Assembly: GCF_000931465.1 (NCBI RefSeq)
Contig: NZ_CP010892.1
Coordinates: 930,001 to 994,000 of the forward strand
DNA length: 64,000 bases
Direction of reading: 5' to 3'
DNA from: Pseudomonas sp. MRSN 12121
GTDB taxonomy: Bacteria > Pseudomonadota > Gammaproteobacteria > Pseudomonadales > Pseudomonadaceae
In this document: piece after piece, positions 56,094-64,000 of the stretch
Position numbering within the stretch: the stretch's first letter is position 1
Layout: each line of letters opens with the position of its first letter
Notes under the pieces: generated by a model
The model's input: the letters and a program-made list of their open reading frames with translations, nothing else
Told to the model about the DNA's origin: nothing
Databases searched by the model: none
Program-made: the position numbers and the translations under genes

Positions 56094-56390
56094 ATGCTCC
56101 CCTCTGCTCGCCTGGGCGACAAACACATCTGCCCACTTCCCGGTCATGGCACCACCCCGATTACCTCCGCTTCCGGTGACATAAACATCAACTTCATGGG
56201 TGCCGCCCGAGTCGGTGACATCTGCGGTTGTGGTGCGGTTATTACCACGGGGTTTCCCTCGATCATCTTGAACGGGCGCCCAATGGCTCACCTGGGTAGC
56301 CCTACCAGTCACGGCGGAACGATCATCTCGGGCAGCCTCGATACCTTCGGCGTTTACCAGTTCGGCGCAGATCGACAGTTACGCCTGTAG
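56094..56390 (+). CDS. PAAR-domain protein
   Basis: A 98-residue protein that is a single PAAR domain, the cone-shaped tip placed on the VgrG spike of type VI secretion systems. Repeats 'ARLGDKHICPLPGHGTTPITSASGDINI' and 'AARVGDICGCGAVITTGFPSIILNGRPMAHLGSPTSHGGTIISGS' contain the His and Cys residues that bind zinc. No VgrG or effector domain is fused. It starts at ATG 56094 after AAGGATG. The next small ORFs look like its cargo or immunity partners. No T6SS core gene is in the window. Confidence 0.92.
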   Translation: MLPSARLGDKHICPLPGHGTTPITSASGDININFMGAARVGDICGCGAVITTGFPSIILNGRPMAHLGSPTSHGGTIISGSLDTFGVYQFGADRQLRL

Positions 56391-56397
56391 GACCGGC

Positions 56398-56541
56398 ATG
56401 GGTAATCGCTCGGACTTCCCCGTCGAAGACGGCATTCAGTTCTTTCCGCAGACGAATGAGAGCCTGGCGCAGTTGCTGGCCAATCATCTTCAGATCAAGG
56501 TGCACGTACCAGGAGGCCATTTTGAGTTTCTACCGAAGTAA
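56398..56541 (+). CDS. 47-residue ORF between PAAR and membrane protein genes
   Basis: ATG 56398 to TAA 56541 encodes 47 residues starting MGNRSDFPVEDGIQFFPQ and ending HFEFLPK. It starts 7 bases after the PAAR stop, overlaps the next gene by 20 bases, and has only a weak ribosome-binding site. I do not recognise it. It could be a truncated effector remnant, the start of a longer gene lost by mutation, or a real small protein. The tight packing argues that it is translated. Confidence 0.5.
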   Translation: MGNRSDFPVEDGIQFFPQTNESLAQLLANHLQIKVHVPGGHFEFLPK

Positions 56542-57097
56542 AGGCTTCTGGATAGTCGTCACAATTATTTCTTCCTTGCTGCTGACCGCGGCCAACTACG
56601 GACTCAAGGTAATGACGAGTGTATACAAGACGGACTTGGGCAACGGCGTAGTGATCTATGCCGACGATTACGTGAAGACCGGACGCTGGGTGTTCGACTG
56701 CGAGTATTCACGGTTGATCAGTCGTGAGCCGCTGCCAGTTCCACTCTCCGAACTGGAAAACGTAGGGAGACTCACCATTGGCAATGCCCTCCTGAAAGAG
56801 GTAGACGAGCAGCCTGCCAAGGAGGCATTGAAGGCTGTTACGGGCAATCGCGACTGGTATAAGAATCTGCGCTATCTCTACTCTGCACTGGATGAGAGTA
56901 GCGACTTGAATTCCCATGCGTTCTATCTGGTCGCCCAGCACGCTGGCCGGTCATGGGCTGTGGAGGTAGACCAGTCAATCGGCTACGACGGCATGTCTCA
57001 CTTTACCGTGACTATTGAACCCTACGATCCCAAAACCTACGTGGACTACGCAAAGGCGCTCCAGGCCGCCGCCAAGAGCTGTCCTGCTCCACAGTAA
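56522..57097 (+). CDS. Membrane-anchored protein, possible T6SS immunity protein
   Basis: A 191-residue protein with one transmembrane helix near the N-terminus ('FWIVVTIISSLLLTAANYGL', residues ~9-28) and a ~160-residue outer domain; I do not recognise the family. TTG 56522 is the likely start, 5 bases after AGGAGG; no ATG in frame has a site. Base composition is lower in G+C than the flanking genes. Its place two genes after PAAR and its single membrane anchor fit a periplasm-facing immunity protein, by inference. Confidence 0.65.
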   Translation: MSFYRSKGFWIVVTIISSLLLTAANYGLKVMTSVYKTDLGNGVVIYADDYVKTGRWVFDCEYSRLISREPLPVPLSELENVGRLTIGNALLKEVDEQPAKEALKAVTGNRDWYKNLRYLYSALDESSDLNSHAFYLVAQHAGRSWAVEVDQSIGYDGMSHFTVTIEPYDPKTYVDYAKALQAAAKSCPAPQ

Positions 57098-57154
57098 ATG
57101 ACGAGCCTAATCCTTCCCATCCTTGAATCACCCTGAATGAGCACGCACTGATAG

Positions 57155-57201
57155 CTGCGGCGGGCAGGTCATTTGATTTACGGGCAGTTGGCTCGCCGCA
57201 G
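57155..57201. other. Inverted repeat downstream of the membrane protein gene
   Basis: CTGCGGCGGGC and GCTCGCCGCAG pair at 10 of 11 positions around a 25-base loop. There is no T-run, so its role is unclear. Confidence 0.4.
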
Positions 57202-57242
57202 TTGATCGAGCCTGAACGAATGTCTGCACTCGTGGAACAGGC

Positions 57243-57270
57243 GTTCACTACCGCACAGGCAGCTCAAGTG
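57243..57270 (+). repeat. Lone degenerate type I-F CRISPR repeat
   Basis: GTTCACTACCGCACAGGCAG then CTCAAGTG. It matches the array repeat at 21 of the first 24 positions (changes at 8, 12 and 14) and has lost the final GAAA. The stem CTACC/GGCAG keeps four of five pairs. It shares the local CTCA variant, so it probably came from this array. It lies 1.4 kb beyond the last array repeat, in the same orientation, with no neighbour repeat 60 bases away. Confidence 0.75.
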
Positions 57271-57323
57271 CATGGGATGCCCCTATCGGGAAGAAAGCCC
57301 CAAGAGACTGCTAGCCCCCACCC

Positions 57324-57341
57324 ATGTCACATCCCTTTCAT
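57324..57341 (+). promoter_or_regulatory. Possible Pho box upstream of phoD
   Basis: ATGTCAC, four bases, then CTTTCAT, compared with the PhoB consensus of two CTGTCA(T/C) units 4 bases apart (6/7 in each). It ends 49 bases before the phosphatase start, as expected for a phosphate-starvation gene. Confidence 0.5.
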
Positions 57342-57390
57342 CCCCACAGGCTAAGGTCACCTTTTGGCTTTTTTGTCAGGGAGGCGATTC

Positions 57391-58932
57391 ATGAGCGAGT
57401 TCAACCTCGGGCGGCGGCGGGTGATTCAGGTGGCGGGGGCGGGGTTGTTGTTGCCGGGGTTGGCGCCGGCGGTGATCGCCTCGCCCAAGGATCGGCCGAA
57501 GATGGTCGACGGTGTGCAGTCCGGGGACTTGCTCGGCGATCGGGCGATGGTCTGGAGCCGCACCGATCGGCCGGCGCGGATGGTGGTGGAGTGGGATACC
57601 CGCAGCCGGTTCGGCAATCCCCGTCGGTTCGTCTCGCAGTTGGCCGATGCCCGCACCGATTTCACCGCGCGGGTCGAGCTGGGTGGGTTGCCCACCGACC
57701 AGGCGATTTTTTATCGGGTGTATTTCGAGGACGCGCGGACCGGCGTGCGCAGCAAGCCCTGGTTCGGCCATTTGCGCAGTGTGCCGCAGGCCCGTCGCGA
57801 TATCCGTTTTGTGTGGAGCGGCGACACCGTCGGCCAGGGCTTCGGTATCAATCCGGACATTGGCGGCATGCGCATCTACGAGGCCATGCGTCGGCGCCTG
57901 CCGGACTTTTTTATCCACAGCGGCGACACCATCTACGCCGACGGCCCGGTGCCGGCGCAGTTGACCACCGAGGGTGGGCGGATCTGGCGCAATATCACCA
58001 CCGAGGCCAAGAGCAAGGTCGCCGAGACCCTCGACGAGTACCGCGGCAATTACCGCTACAACCTGCTGGACGAGAACGTGCGGCGCTTCAATGCCGAGGT
58101 GCCGCAGATCTGGCAGTGGGACGACCATGAGGTGGTCAACAACTGGTCGCCGAGCAAGGTGTTGGACGAGCGTTATACCGAAAAAAATATCCACACCCTG
58201 GTGGCGCGCGCGCGGCAGGCCTGGCTGGAATACGCGCCGATGCGCTTGCAGAGCGCCGACCAGGGCGGGCGGATCTACCGCAAGCTGAGCTACGGGCCGC
58301 TGCTGGATGTGTTCGTGCTGGACATGCGCAGCTATCGCGGCGGCAACGACGACAACCTCGGCGCGGCCAAGCCGTTCCTCGGCCGCGAACAACTGGACTG
58401 GCTCAAGCAGGGGCTCAAGCATTCCAAGGCGCAATGGAAGGTGGTGGCGGCCGACATGCCCATCGGCCTAGGCGTGCCGGACGGCGAGGTCAGCCCCGGC
58501 GTGCCGCGCTGGGAGGCGATTGCCAATGGCGACCCGGGCCCGGCCCAGGGCCGCGAGCTGGAGATCGCCGAGTTGCTGGCGTTCCTGCGCAAGCACAAGG
58601 TGCGCAACCATGTGTGGCTGACGGCGGACGTGCATTACTGCGCGGCGCACCATTACCACCCGGACCGCGCCGCGTTCCAGGATTTCGAGCCGTTCTGGGA
58701 ATTCGTCGCAGGTCCCTTGAACGCCGGCAGCTTCGGGCCCAACGCGCTGGACAAGACCTTCGGCCCGGAGGTGGTGTTCCAGAAGGCGCCGCCGACGCAG
58801 AACAGCTCACCGTTTGCGGGTTTCCAGTTTTTCGGTGAGGTGCAGATCGAAGGGCAGAGCGGGGAGTTGACCGTGATCCTGCGCGACCTGGACGGCGTGG
58901 CGGTGTTCGAGCGCAAGTTGCAGCCGGTTTGA
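57391..58932 (+). CDS. phoD: PhoD-like alkaline phosphatase (Tat-exported)
   Basis: A 513-residue secreted metallophosphodiesterase/phosphatase. The twin-arginine signal 'LGRRRVIQVAGAGLLLPGLAPAVIA' spans residues ~6-30. A PhoD N-terminal domain ('VQSGDLLGDRAMVWSRTDRPARMVVEW') and the metal-binding phosphatase core follow ('FIHSGDTIYADGP', 'WQWDDHEVVNNWSP', 'HVWLTADVHYCAAHHYHPD'). ATG 57391 follows GGGAGG; the in-frame start at 57364 is unlikely. A possible Pho box lies upstream, fitting use under phosphate limitation. It is convergent with piuB. Confidence 0.93.
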   Translation: MSEFNLGRRRVIQVAGAGLLLPGLAPAVIASPKDRPKMVDGVQSGDLLGDRAMVWSRTDRPARMVVEWDTRSRFGNPRRFVSQLADARTDFTARVELGGLPTDQAIFYRVYFEDARTGVRSKPWFGHLRSVPQARRDIRFVWSGDTVGQGFGINPDIGGMRIYEAMRRRLPDFFIHSGDTIYADGPVPAQLTTEGGRIWRNITTEAKSKVAETLDEYRGNYRYNLLDENVRRFNAEVPQIWQWDDHEVVNNWSPSKVLDERYTEKNIHTLVARARQAWLEYAPMRLQSADQGGRIYRKLSYGPLLDVFVLDMRSYRGGNDDNLGAAKPFLGREQLDWLKQGLKHSKAQWKVVAADMPIGLGVPDGEVSPGVPRWEAIANGDPGPAQGRELEIAELLAFLRKHKVRNHVWLTADVHYCAAHHYHPDRAAFQDFEPFWEFVAGPLNAGSFGPNALDKTFGPEVVFQKAPPTQNSSPFAGFQFFGEVQIEGQSGELTVILRDLDGVAVFERKLQPV

Positions 58933-58948
58933 TCAGGCAACCGCATCC

Positions 58949-59044
58949 GTAGGAGCGAGGCTTGCCCGCGATAGGCCGAAGGCCGGTAGTGGCCTTGATA
59001 CCGCCATCGCGGGCAATCGAGCGTCGACCGGCCGCTCCTACAAC
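58949..59044. repeat. REP doublet (REPIN) between phoD and piuB
   Basis: CGTAGGAGCGAGGCTTGCCCGCGATAGG-type start (first 20: CGTAGGAGCGAGGCTTGCCC) and the inverted end, GCGGGCAATCGAGCG...GGCCGCTCCTACA, form two inverted REP units about 45 bases apart, the standard mobile REPIN form, in a convergent intergenic gap. Confidence 0.8.
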
Positions 59045-59047
59045 AGA

Positions 59048-61576
59048 TCAATACACGTCGCGGCGATAGCGTCCTTGTTCGATCAGTTGCTCGACGACCT
59101 CGGCGCCCAGCACGTCGTTGAGCACCTGATCCACCCCCGAGGCCATGCCTTGCAGGCTGCCGCAGATGTAGATCGCGGCGCCGTCGGCCAGCCATTGCTT
59201 GAGGCGCTCGGCCTGTTGCCGCAGGCGATCCTGCACGTAGACCTTCTCGGCCTGGTCGCGGGAGAAGGCCAGGTCCAGGCGCTTCAGGTCGCCGGCGGCC
59301 AGCCATTCCTGCAGTTCGTCCTTGCAGTAGAAATCATGCTCGGCGTTGCGCTCGCCGAAGATCAGCCAGTTGTCTTGCTGGCCCTGGGCGATGCGCGCCT
59401 TGAGCAGGCTGCGCAAGCCGGCCAGGCCCGTGCCGTTGCCCAGCAGGATCAGCGGGCAGGGCGCGGCCGGCAGGTGGAAGCCGCTGTTGCGTCGTACCCG
59501 CAGGCTGATGGTCGAACCCAGCGCCACATGCTCGGTGAGCCAGCCGGAACCGATGCCCAGGCTGCCGTCGGCGTGGCGTTCCTGGCGCACCAGCAGTTCC
59601 AGCTGGCCGTCGCTGGCAATCGAGGCGATGGAGTATTCGCGCATGGCCAGCGGCACCAGCGCCTCCACCAGCGCCTGGGCGTGCAGGCCCACCAGATGCG
59701 CGCGGTTCTCCGGCAACTGGCGGCTGGCCAGGGCCTGTTCGAGGGTTTCCGGCAAGCCATCGAGGGTGACCGGGGTGCTGCCGGCGATGCCCAGGCCGTC
59801 GAGGAAGTGCTCGATGTCCCAGGCGCTATTGCGCGGCAGCACTTCCACCAGGTCGCCGGCCAGCCAGCTGCTCGGTTGTGGCGGGGTCAGCCCCAGCAGG
59901 TAGACGCCCGAGCCGCTGCTGTCGGGGTTGAGCAGCACCCGTTGCTGCAGTGTCCAGTTGTCGTAGGCGGGGGCCTGCCACAGGTCCACCGGCGCCTGGC
60001 CGATCAATTGGCCCAGTTGCTGCTGCCAGTGGCGCAGCGCGTAGCTGTCGCCGCTGTCGACTTCCACCGGGGCGAACAGAGTGCTGCCGCCATGTTCGGC
60101 CAGCCAGCCGTGCAGGCGCTTGGCGAAACCGCAGAAGTGCGGGTACTGGCGGTCGCCCAGGCCCAGTACCGCGTACTTGAGGTTGTCCAGGGACAACGCG
60201 CGGCCGAGCACCTTGCGCTCGAAGCCGCGGGCGCTGTCCGGCGCCTCGCCATCGCCGAAGGTGCTGACCACGAACAGCGCGTTATGGGTATCGAGCAGTT
60301 CCCGCTCGCTGACACTGGCCAGCGGCCGCACCCGGGCCGGCACGCCGGCGGCCTGCAATTGCCCGGCGGTCTGCCAGGCCAGTTGTTCGGCGAAGCCGCT
60401 CTGGCTGGCGAAGCCGATCAGCCAGGCCGCGGCATCGTCGCTGCCGGCGTCCAGGCCCTGGCGCGCCTCCCTGACCTGGCGCTTCTTGCGCCGGCGGTCC
60501 AGATACAACAGCCAGCCGGTGATAAAGAACAGCGGCATCGCCAGCGAGGCGATAGTGATCAGGATCCGCCCGACGAGGCCGAAGTAGCTGCCCACGTGCA
60601 GGGCATAGATGCTGGTCAGCAGTTGGGCCTTGAAGCTCTTGTCGGCGTAGCGGTCGTGGCGGCTGACCACGCCGCTGTTGGGGTCGATGCTGATCTGGTT
60701 CAGCGCCCGGTCGTGGGGCGAATCCTTGAGCAGGTAGAACACGGTCGCCGGCTGGCCGGCCACGGCCGGCATGCGGATGTTGTAGGAACTCAGGTCCTTG
60801 CCGGCGGAGCTGTAGATGCCCAGCCACATGGCCTGGTAGTCGGCGGTCGGTGCCGGGCGCTGGGGCGGCGCGCCACGCCCGCCTTTGAGGCGCTGGCTCT
60901 GCGGCGAATCGGCCAGCAGTTTGTTCAAGCCCTTGTTGTACCACTCGTAGGACCAGGACAGCCCGGTCAGCGCCGCCAGCAGATAGAACAGCAGGCACCA
61001 GGTGCCGGCCACGGCGTGCAGGTCCCAGTTGAAGCCGCGGCCCTTTTTCGCCCAGTCCAGGGTCAGCCAGGCGCGCCAGCTCGCCACCTGGCGCGGCCAG
61101 CGCAGGTACAGGCCGGAAAGGCAGAAGAAGACCAGGATCAGGGTGCAGGCGCCGGTGATCTGCCGGCCGCTGTCGCCCATGGCGAGGAAGCGGTGCAGTT
61201 GCAGCATGAAGCCGAAGAAGTCCTGGCCCGTGGCGGCGCCGACGAAATCGCCGGTGTAAGGATCGAAGTAGCGCATCTCGCCGCGGCGCTGGCCCGGCGG
61301 CGGGGTGAACCACACGCGGGCGGCATTGCCGCTGTCGGTTTCCACCGTGAGCATCGAGACGGTTTTGCCCGAGGCGGCCTGGATCTTGTCCACCAGCTCG
61401 GCGGGCGGCAGGACTCCGGCCGGCTGTTTTTCCACCTGCAGGGTCGAGGGGTTGAGGGCACGCAGGATTTCATCCTGGAACGACACGGTCGCCCCGGTGA
61501 GGCCCATCAGGGCCAGGATCAGCCCGGCGCTGATGCCGAAAAACCAGTGCAACTGGAACAGGGTTTTCTTCAACAC
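59048..61576 (-). CDS. piuB: PepSY-TM/flavodoxin reductase PiuB
   Basis: An ~842-residue inner-membrane reductase, probably reducing ferric siderophore iron. The N-terminal PepSY-associated membrane domain (residues ~1-370, four main helices, '[21 protein letters not shown]', '[20 protein letters not shown]', '[29 protein letters not shown]') is followed by a flavodoxin domain (~390-525, '[15 protein letters not shown]', '[14 protein letters not shown]'). A CysJ-like FAD/NADPH domain completes it ('[21 protein letters not shown]', '[17 protein letters not shown]'). I chose GTG 61576, 8 bases after GAGG; TTG 61600 is the outer limit of the frame. Order with piuA matches PA4513-PA4514. Confidence 0.9.
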   Translation of the reverse strand: MLKKTLFQLHWFFGISAGLILALMGLTGATVSFQDEILRALNPSTLQVEKQPAGVLPPAELVDKIQAASGKTVSMLTVETDSGNAARVWFTPPPGQRRGEMRYFDPYTGDFVGAATGQDFFGFMLQLHRFLAMGDSGRQITGACTLILVFFCLSGLYLRWPRQVASWRAWLTLDWAKKGRGFNWDLHAVAGTWCLLFYLLAALTGLSWSYEWYNKGLNKLLADSPQSQRLKGGRGAPPQRPAPTADYQAMWLGIYSSAGKDLSSYNIRMPAVAGQPATVFYLLKDSPHDRALNQISIDPNSGVVSRHDRYADKSFKAQLLTSIYALHVGSYFGLVGRILITIASLAMPLFFITGWLLYLDRRRKKRQVREARQGLDAGSDDAAAWLIGFASQSGFAEQLAWQTAGQLQAAGVPARVRPLASVSERELLDTHNALFVVSTFGDGEAPDSARGFERKVLGRALSLDNLKYAVLGLGDRQYPHFCGFAKRLHGWLAEHGGSTLFAPVEVDSGDSYALRHWQQQLGQLIGQAPVDLWQAPAYDNWTLQQRVLLNPDSSGSGVYLLGLTPPQPSSWLAGDLVEVLPRNSAWDIEHFLDGLGIAGSTPVTLDGLPETLEQALASRQLPENRAHLVGLHAQALVEALVPLAMREYSIASIASDGQLELLVRQERHADGSLGIGSGWLTEHVALGSTISLRVRRNSGFHLPAAPCPLILLGNGTGLAGLRSLLKARIAQGQQDNWLIFGERNAEHDFYCKDELQEWLAAGDLKRLDLAFSRDQAEKVYVQDRLRQQAERLKQWLADGAAIYICGSLQGMASGVDQVLNDVLGAEVVEQLIEQGRYRRDVY

Positions 61577-61661
61577 GTCGACCGCCTCGTTGGTTCTCAA
61601 GTCTGTGCTACGGCGCGCATTATGCCGTGAGTTGTCGAGAAAGATTCTTTTTTACGTAAAA

Positions 61662-61689
61662 AGCCCCACTCATCGAAATGGGTGGGGCT
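61662..61689 (-). terminator. Terminator after piuA
   Basis: On the minus strand AGCCCCACCCAT-TTCG-ATGAGTGGGGCT (11 of 12 pairs) followed by TTTTTACG, 52 bases after the piuA stop and ahead of piuB, so piuB probably has its own promoter or depends on readthrough. Confidence 0.85.
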
Positions 61690-61740
61690 CGGGCGGGGCT
61701 GCGCGACGCCTGGAGAGGCCGGGCGTCGCGCTCCGCTGGG

Positions 61741-64000
61741 TCAGAAGTGGAAGTTGGTGGTGAACAGCGCCGTGCGACCGGCCGCCTGGTTGGCGAAGTG
61801 CGCCGAGTAGGCCTTGTCGTAGTAGGTCTTGTCGGTCAGGTTCTGCACGTTCAACTGCAGGTCGACGTTCTTGCTCAGCTTGTAGCTGGCCATGGCGTCG
61901 TAGCGGGTGTAGGACGGCACGTACACGGTGTTGCCGGCATCGCCGTACACCTCGTCGACATAGAAGGCGCCGCCGCCCACGGTCAGCTTTGGCAGCACTT
62001 CATAGGTGGTCCACAGGCTGAAGCTGTTTTTCGGCGTGTTCGGCATTTCGTTGCCTTTGTTCGAGCCGGCGCTGACGACCCCGTTGCGACCGTTCAAGCC
62101 TGCATCCACCAGCTCGCTTTTCAGGTAGCTGTAGCCGGCGAAGACTTGCCATTTGTCGGTGATCTTGCCGCTGGCCGACAGCTCCAGGCCGTCGACCCGG
62201 GACTCACCGGCGTTCTGGTAGGTCAGGGCGTCGACCAGGATGCGCGTGTTCTTCTTCTCGGTACGGAACACTGCGGCGGTCAGGGACAGGCGGTCGTTGA
62301 ACACGTCCCACTTGGTGCCCAGTTCGTAGTTGACGGTTTCTTCCGGTTGCAGGTCGCTGACGCTGGCGCCGGCCGACAGCGGGTTGCCGTCCGCGCCTTC
62401 GCCGACCAGGCCGCCGGCAGGCGATGCCGAGGTGGCGTAGGAAGCGTAGATGCTGCCGTTGTCCGCCGGTTTCCACACCAGGCCGGCCTGCCAGTTCCAG
62501 AACTGGCTGTCGTCCTTGATCTTGGTGCGCCCGGTGGCGGTGTCGGTATTGGCCACGGTGTCGAAGGTGTCGTAGCGCAGGCCGACGTTGAGCAGCCATT
62601 GCGGGTCGAGTTCGATGGTGTCGAACACGTAGGCCGCGCGGCTGGTGGCCTTGGTGTTGGTGCCGTAGTAGTTGCGGTTGGTGGTGCCGATCCAGGTGTC
62701 GTCCGGGTTCGGGTTGCTCAGCGAGGTGCAGCTGCCGCCCGCGGACTTGCCTGGGGTGCACGTCGGGTTGCTGTTCGGGCTGACGGTGTAGCTGCTGACG
62801 CGGGTCTCTTCGCCGGTGAACTCAAGGCCGGTGGAGTAGGTGTGCTTGAAGCCCAGGGCCTGGAACTCGCCAAACAGGTCGGTCTGGTTGGTGGTGGTCT
62901 CGGTGGTGGAGACCCGCGAGTTGGCGCGACGCCACACGGTGCCGAACTTGTTGACGTTGAGCTTGCTGTCGTCCGGCTGGGTGAGGATGTAGTCCTGGCC
63001 GGTATTGCCATGACGCAGGGTGTTTTTCAGCGTCATGTTGTCGTTCAGGTCGTGCTCGAAGGAGATGGTGCTGATGTCCGCGCGGGTCTTGCGGAAGTCA
63101 CGGTCCTTCAAGCCGTAGAAGTTGTTGCTGTCGCCGCCGTCGGTGGGTTTGTCATGACCGTGGGCGGTCGCGGTGGCCGAGCTGTAGCCATAGGGAATGC
63201 CCGAGTCCGGCAGGTCGTCGCTTTCCATGTGGTAGTAGCTGAGGTTGACCCGGGTCGGGGTGCCCAGGCCGAAGGTCAGGGACGGTGCCACGCCCCAGCG
63301 GTCGTAGTTCACGGCGTCGCGACCGGCCACGTTCTGCTCGTGGCTCATCAGGTTCAGGCGGAAGGCGGCGCTGTCGAGGAACTGCCGGTTGACGTCCAGC
63401 ACGTAGCGGCGGGTCTGGTCGGAGCCGTAGGTGAAGCCACCGTTGAGGAAGTCCTGCTGCTTGGGCGTCTTGCTCACCAGGTTGAGGCTGCCACCGGCCG
63501 AGCCGCGGCCGCCGAAGGAGGAGTTGGGGCCCTTGCTGACTTCGATGGATTCGATGTCGAAGATCTCGCGGCTCTGGCCGCCGGTGTCGCGCACGCCGTC
63601 CAGATAGGTGTCGCCCTGGGCGTCGAAGCCCCGGATGAACGGACGGTCGCCTTGCGGGTTGCCGCCTTCGCCGGCGCCGAAGGTGATGCCCGGCACGGTG
63701 CGCAGCGCGTCCTGCAGCGAGGTGGCGGCGGTGTCCTTGAGCACTTGCTGGGGCACCACGGTCACCGAGCGCGGGGTGTTGACCAGCGGCGCGGTGTATT
63801 TCTGCGACGAGGCTTTCTCGACCTGGTAGGACGTCTGGTCCTGGGCTTCGCCGGTGATGCTGGTGGCATCCAGGGAAATGGCATTGCCGGTGGCTTTCTT
63901 CTCGGTGCCTTCGGCGGCATGGGCCATATGGGCCGCGGAGCCGGCGGTGAGTGCCACGCCAATCGCGGACGCCAGCAGGCGTGGTGAATTGACCGGTAAT
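61741..64000 (-). CDS. piuA: TonB-dependent siderophore receptor PiuA, 5' end cut
   Basis: At least 752 residues of an outer-membrane iron-siderophore receptor. The open frame reaches the window end at 64000; before the 63957 GTG it still reads LPVNSPRLLASAIGVALTAG..., a signal peptide, so only the first few codons are missing. The plug domain ('NTPRSVTVVPQQVLKDTAATSLQDALRTVPGITFGAGEGG', 'GPNSSFGGRGSAGGSLNLVSK') is followed by a 22-strand barrel ending in the consensus C-terminal Phe ('RTALFTTNFHF'). Neighbouring piuB supports assignment as PiuA, a receptor known to admit siderophore-linked drugs in P. aeruginosa; other catecholate receptors are possible. Confidence 0.88.
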   Translation of the reverse strand, partial: LPVNSPRLLASAIGVALTAGSAAHMAHAAEGTEKKATGNAISLDATSITGEAQDQTSYQVEKASSQKYTAPLVNTPRSVTVVPQQVLKDTAATSLQDALRTVPGITFGAGEGGNPQGDRPFIRGFDAQGDTYLDGVRDTGGQSREIFDIESIEVSKGPNSSFGGRGSAGGSLNLVSKTPKQQDFLNGGFTYGSDQTRRYVLDVNRQFLDSAAFRLNLMSHEQNVAGRDAVNYDRWGVAPSLTFGLGTPTRVNLSYYHMESDDLPDSGIPYGYSSATATAHGHDKPTDGGDSNNFYGLKDRDFRKTRADISTISFEHDLNDNMTLKNTLRHGNTGQDYILTQPDDSKLNVNKFGTVWRRANSRVSTTETTTNQTDLFGEFQALGFKHTYSTGLEFTGEETRVSSYTVSPNSNPTCTPGKSAGGSCTSLSNPNPDDTWIGTTNRNYYGTNTKATSRAAYVFDTIELDPQWLLNVGLRYDTFDTVANTDTATGRTKIKDDSQFWNWQAGLVWKPADNGSIYASYATSASPAGGLVGEGADGNPLSAGASVSDLQPEETVNYELGTKWDVFNDRLSLTAAVFRTEKKNTRILVDALTYQNAGESRVDGLELSASGKITDKWQVFAGYSYLKSELVDAGLNGRNGVVSAGSNKGNEMPNTPKNSFSLWTTYEVLPKLTVGGGAFYVDEVYGDAGNTVYVPSYTRYDAMASYKLSKNVDLQLNVQNLTDKTYYDKAYSAHFANQAAGRTALFTTNFHF

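Noticed and set aside
54618..57270. Tn7-like CRISPR-associated transposon (type I-F3)
   Set aside because: The I-F repeat and a stray repeat suggested it, but there are no tnsA/B/C or tniQ genes or transposon ends, and the array is far longer than in such elements.
61601..61660. Fur box upstream of piuB
   Set aside because: The best 19-base window (around GAGAAAGATTC) matches the Fur consensus at only about 11 positions, which is too weak to call, although iron control is likely.

Overview
The window looks like a chromosome segment of a fluorescent Pseudomonas, probably in or near the P. protegens/P. chlororaphis group. The grounds are the gene order (the rnfH-bamE-fur-recN-grpE-dnaK-dnaJ-dapB-carAB-greA and rlmE-ftsH-folP-glmM-tpiA-secG-tRNA-rimP-nusA-infB-rbfA-truB-rpsO-pnp blocks run as in P. 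aeruginosa), high G+C, frequent GTG/TTG starts and Pseudomonas-type REP palindromes. The species assignment is inference; no search was run.

Bases 1-31,200 are conserved housekeeping DNA. They hold the 3' end of a sodium symporter gene, ratA-rnfH, bamE divergent from fur, recN with a LexA-like box, and grpE-dnaK-dnaJ with a heat-shock-type promoter. Next come dapB, carA-carB-greA, rlmE, ftsH, folP-glmM-tpiA-secG, tRNA-Leu(GAG), tRNA-fMet, the rimP-nusA-infB-rbfA-truB-rpsO-pnp translation/RNA-decay block and tRNA-Thr(CGU).

Bases 31,200-36,500 hold a LysR-type regulator divergent from a four-gene agmatine cluster: cytosolic agmatine deiminase, N-carbamoylputrescine amidohydrolase, periplasmic polyamine-type binding protein, and a second deiminase with a Tat signal. 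The layout resembles agu2ABCA' of P. aeruginosa PA14. Bases 36,500-45,200 hold an exported coiled-coil protein with five 39-residue repeats, a small acidic protein, nadC, a DUF1631 gene, ampD-ampE and a chemoreceptor with a FliA-type promoter. Bases 45,200-52,900 hold tatD, fruR and the fructose PTS operon fruB-fruK-fruA, with a palindromic Cra/FruR operator upstream of fruB.

Bases 52,900-57,300 are the accessory part. They contain REP and other intergenic repeats, two 123-bp palindromic elements, a small Pseudomonas-specific gene with a long hairpin-rich leader, and a type I-F CRISPR array of 21 repeats and 20 spacers. The array has a leader with a consensus IHF site and a terminator, but there are no cas genes anywhere in the window. 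Right after it come a PAAR-protein gene, a 47-codon ORF, a membrane-anchored protein gene, and a lone decayed CRISPR repeat about 1.4 kb beyond the array.

Bases 57,300-64,000 hold a Tat-exported PhoD-like phosphatase with a possible Pho box, then a convergent iron-uptake pair, piuB (PepSY/flavoreductase) and piuA (TonB-dependent receptor, cut by the window end).
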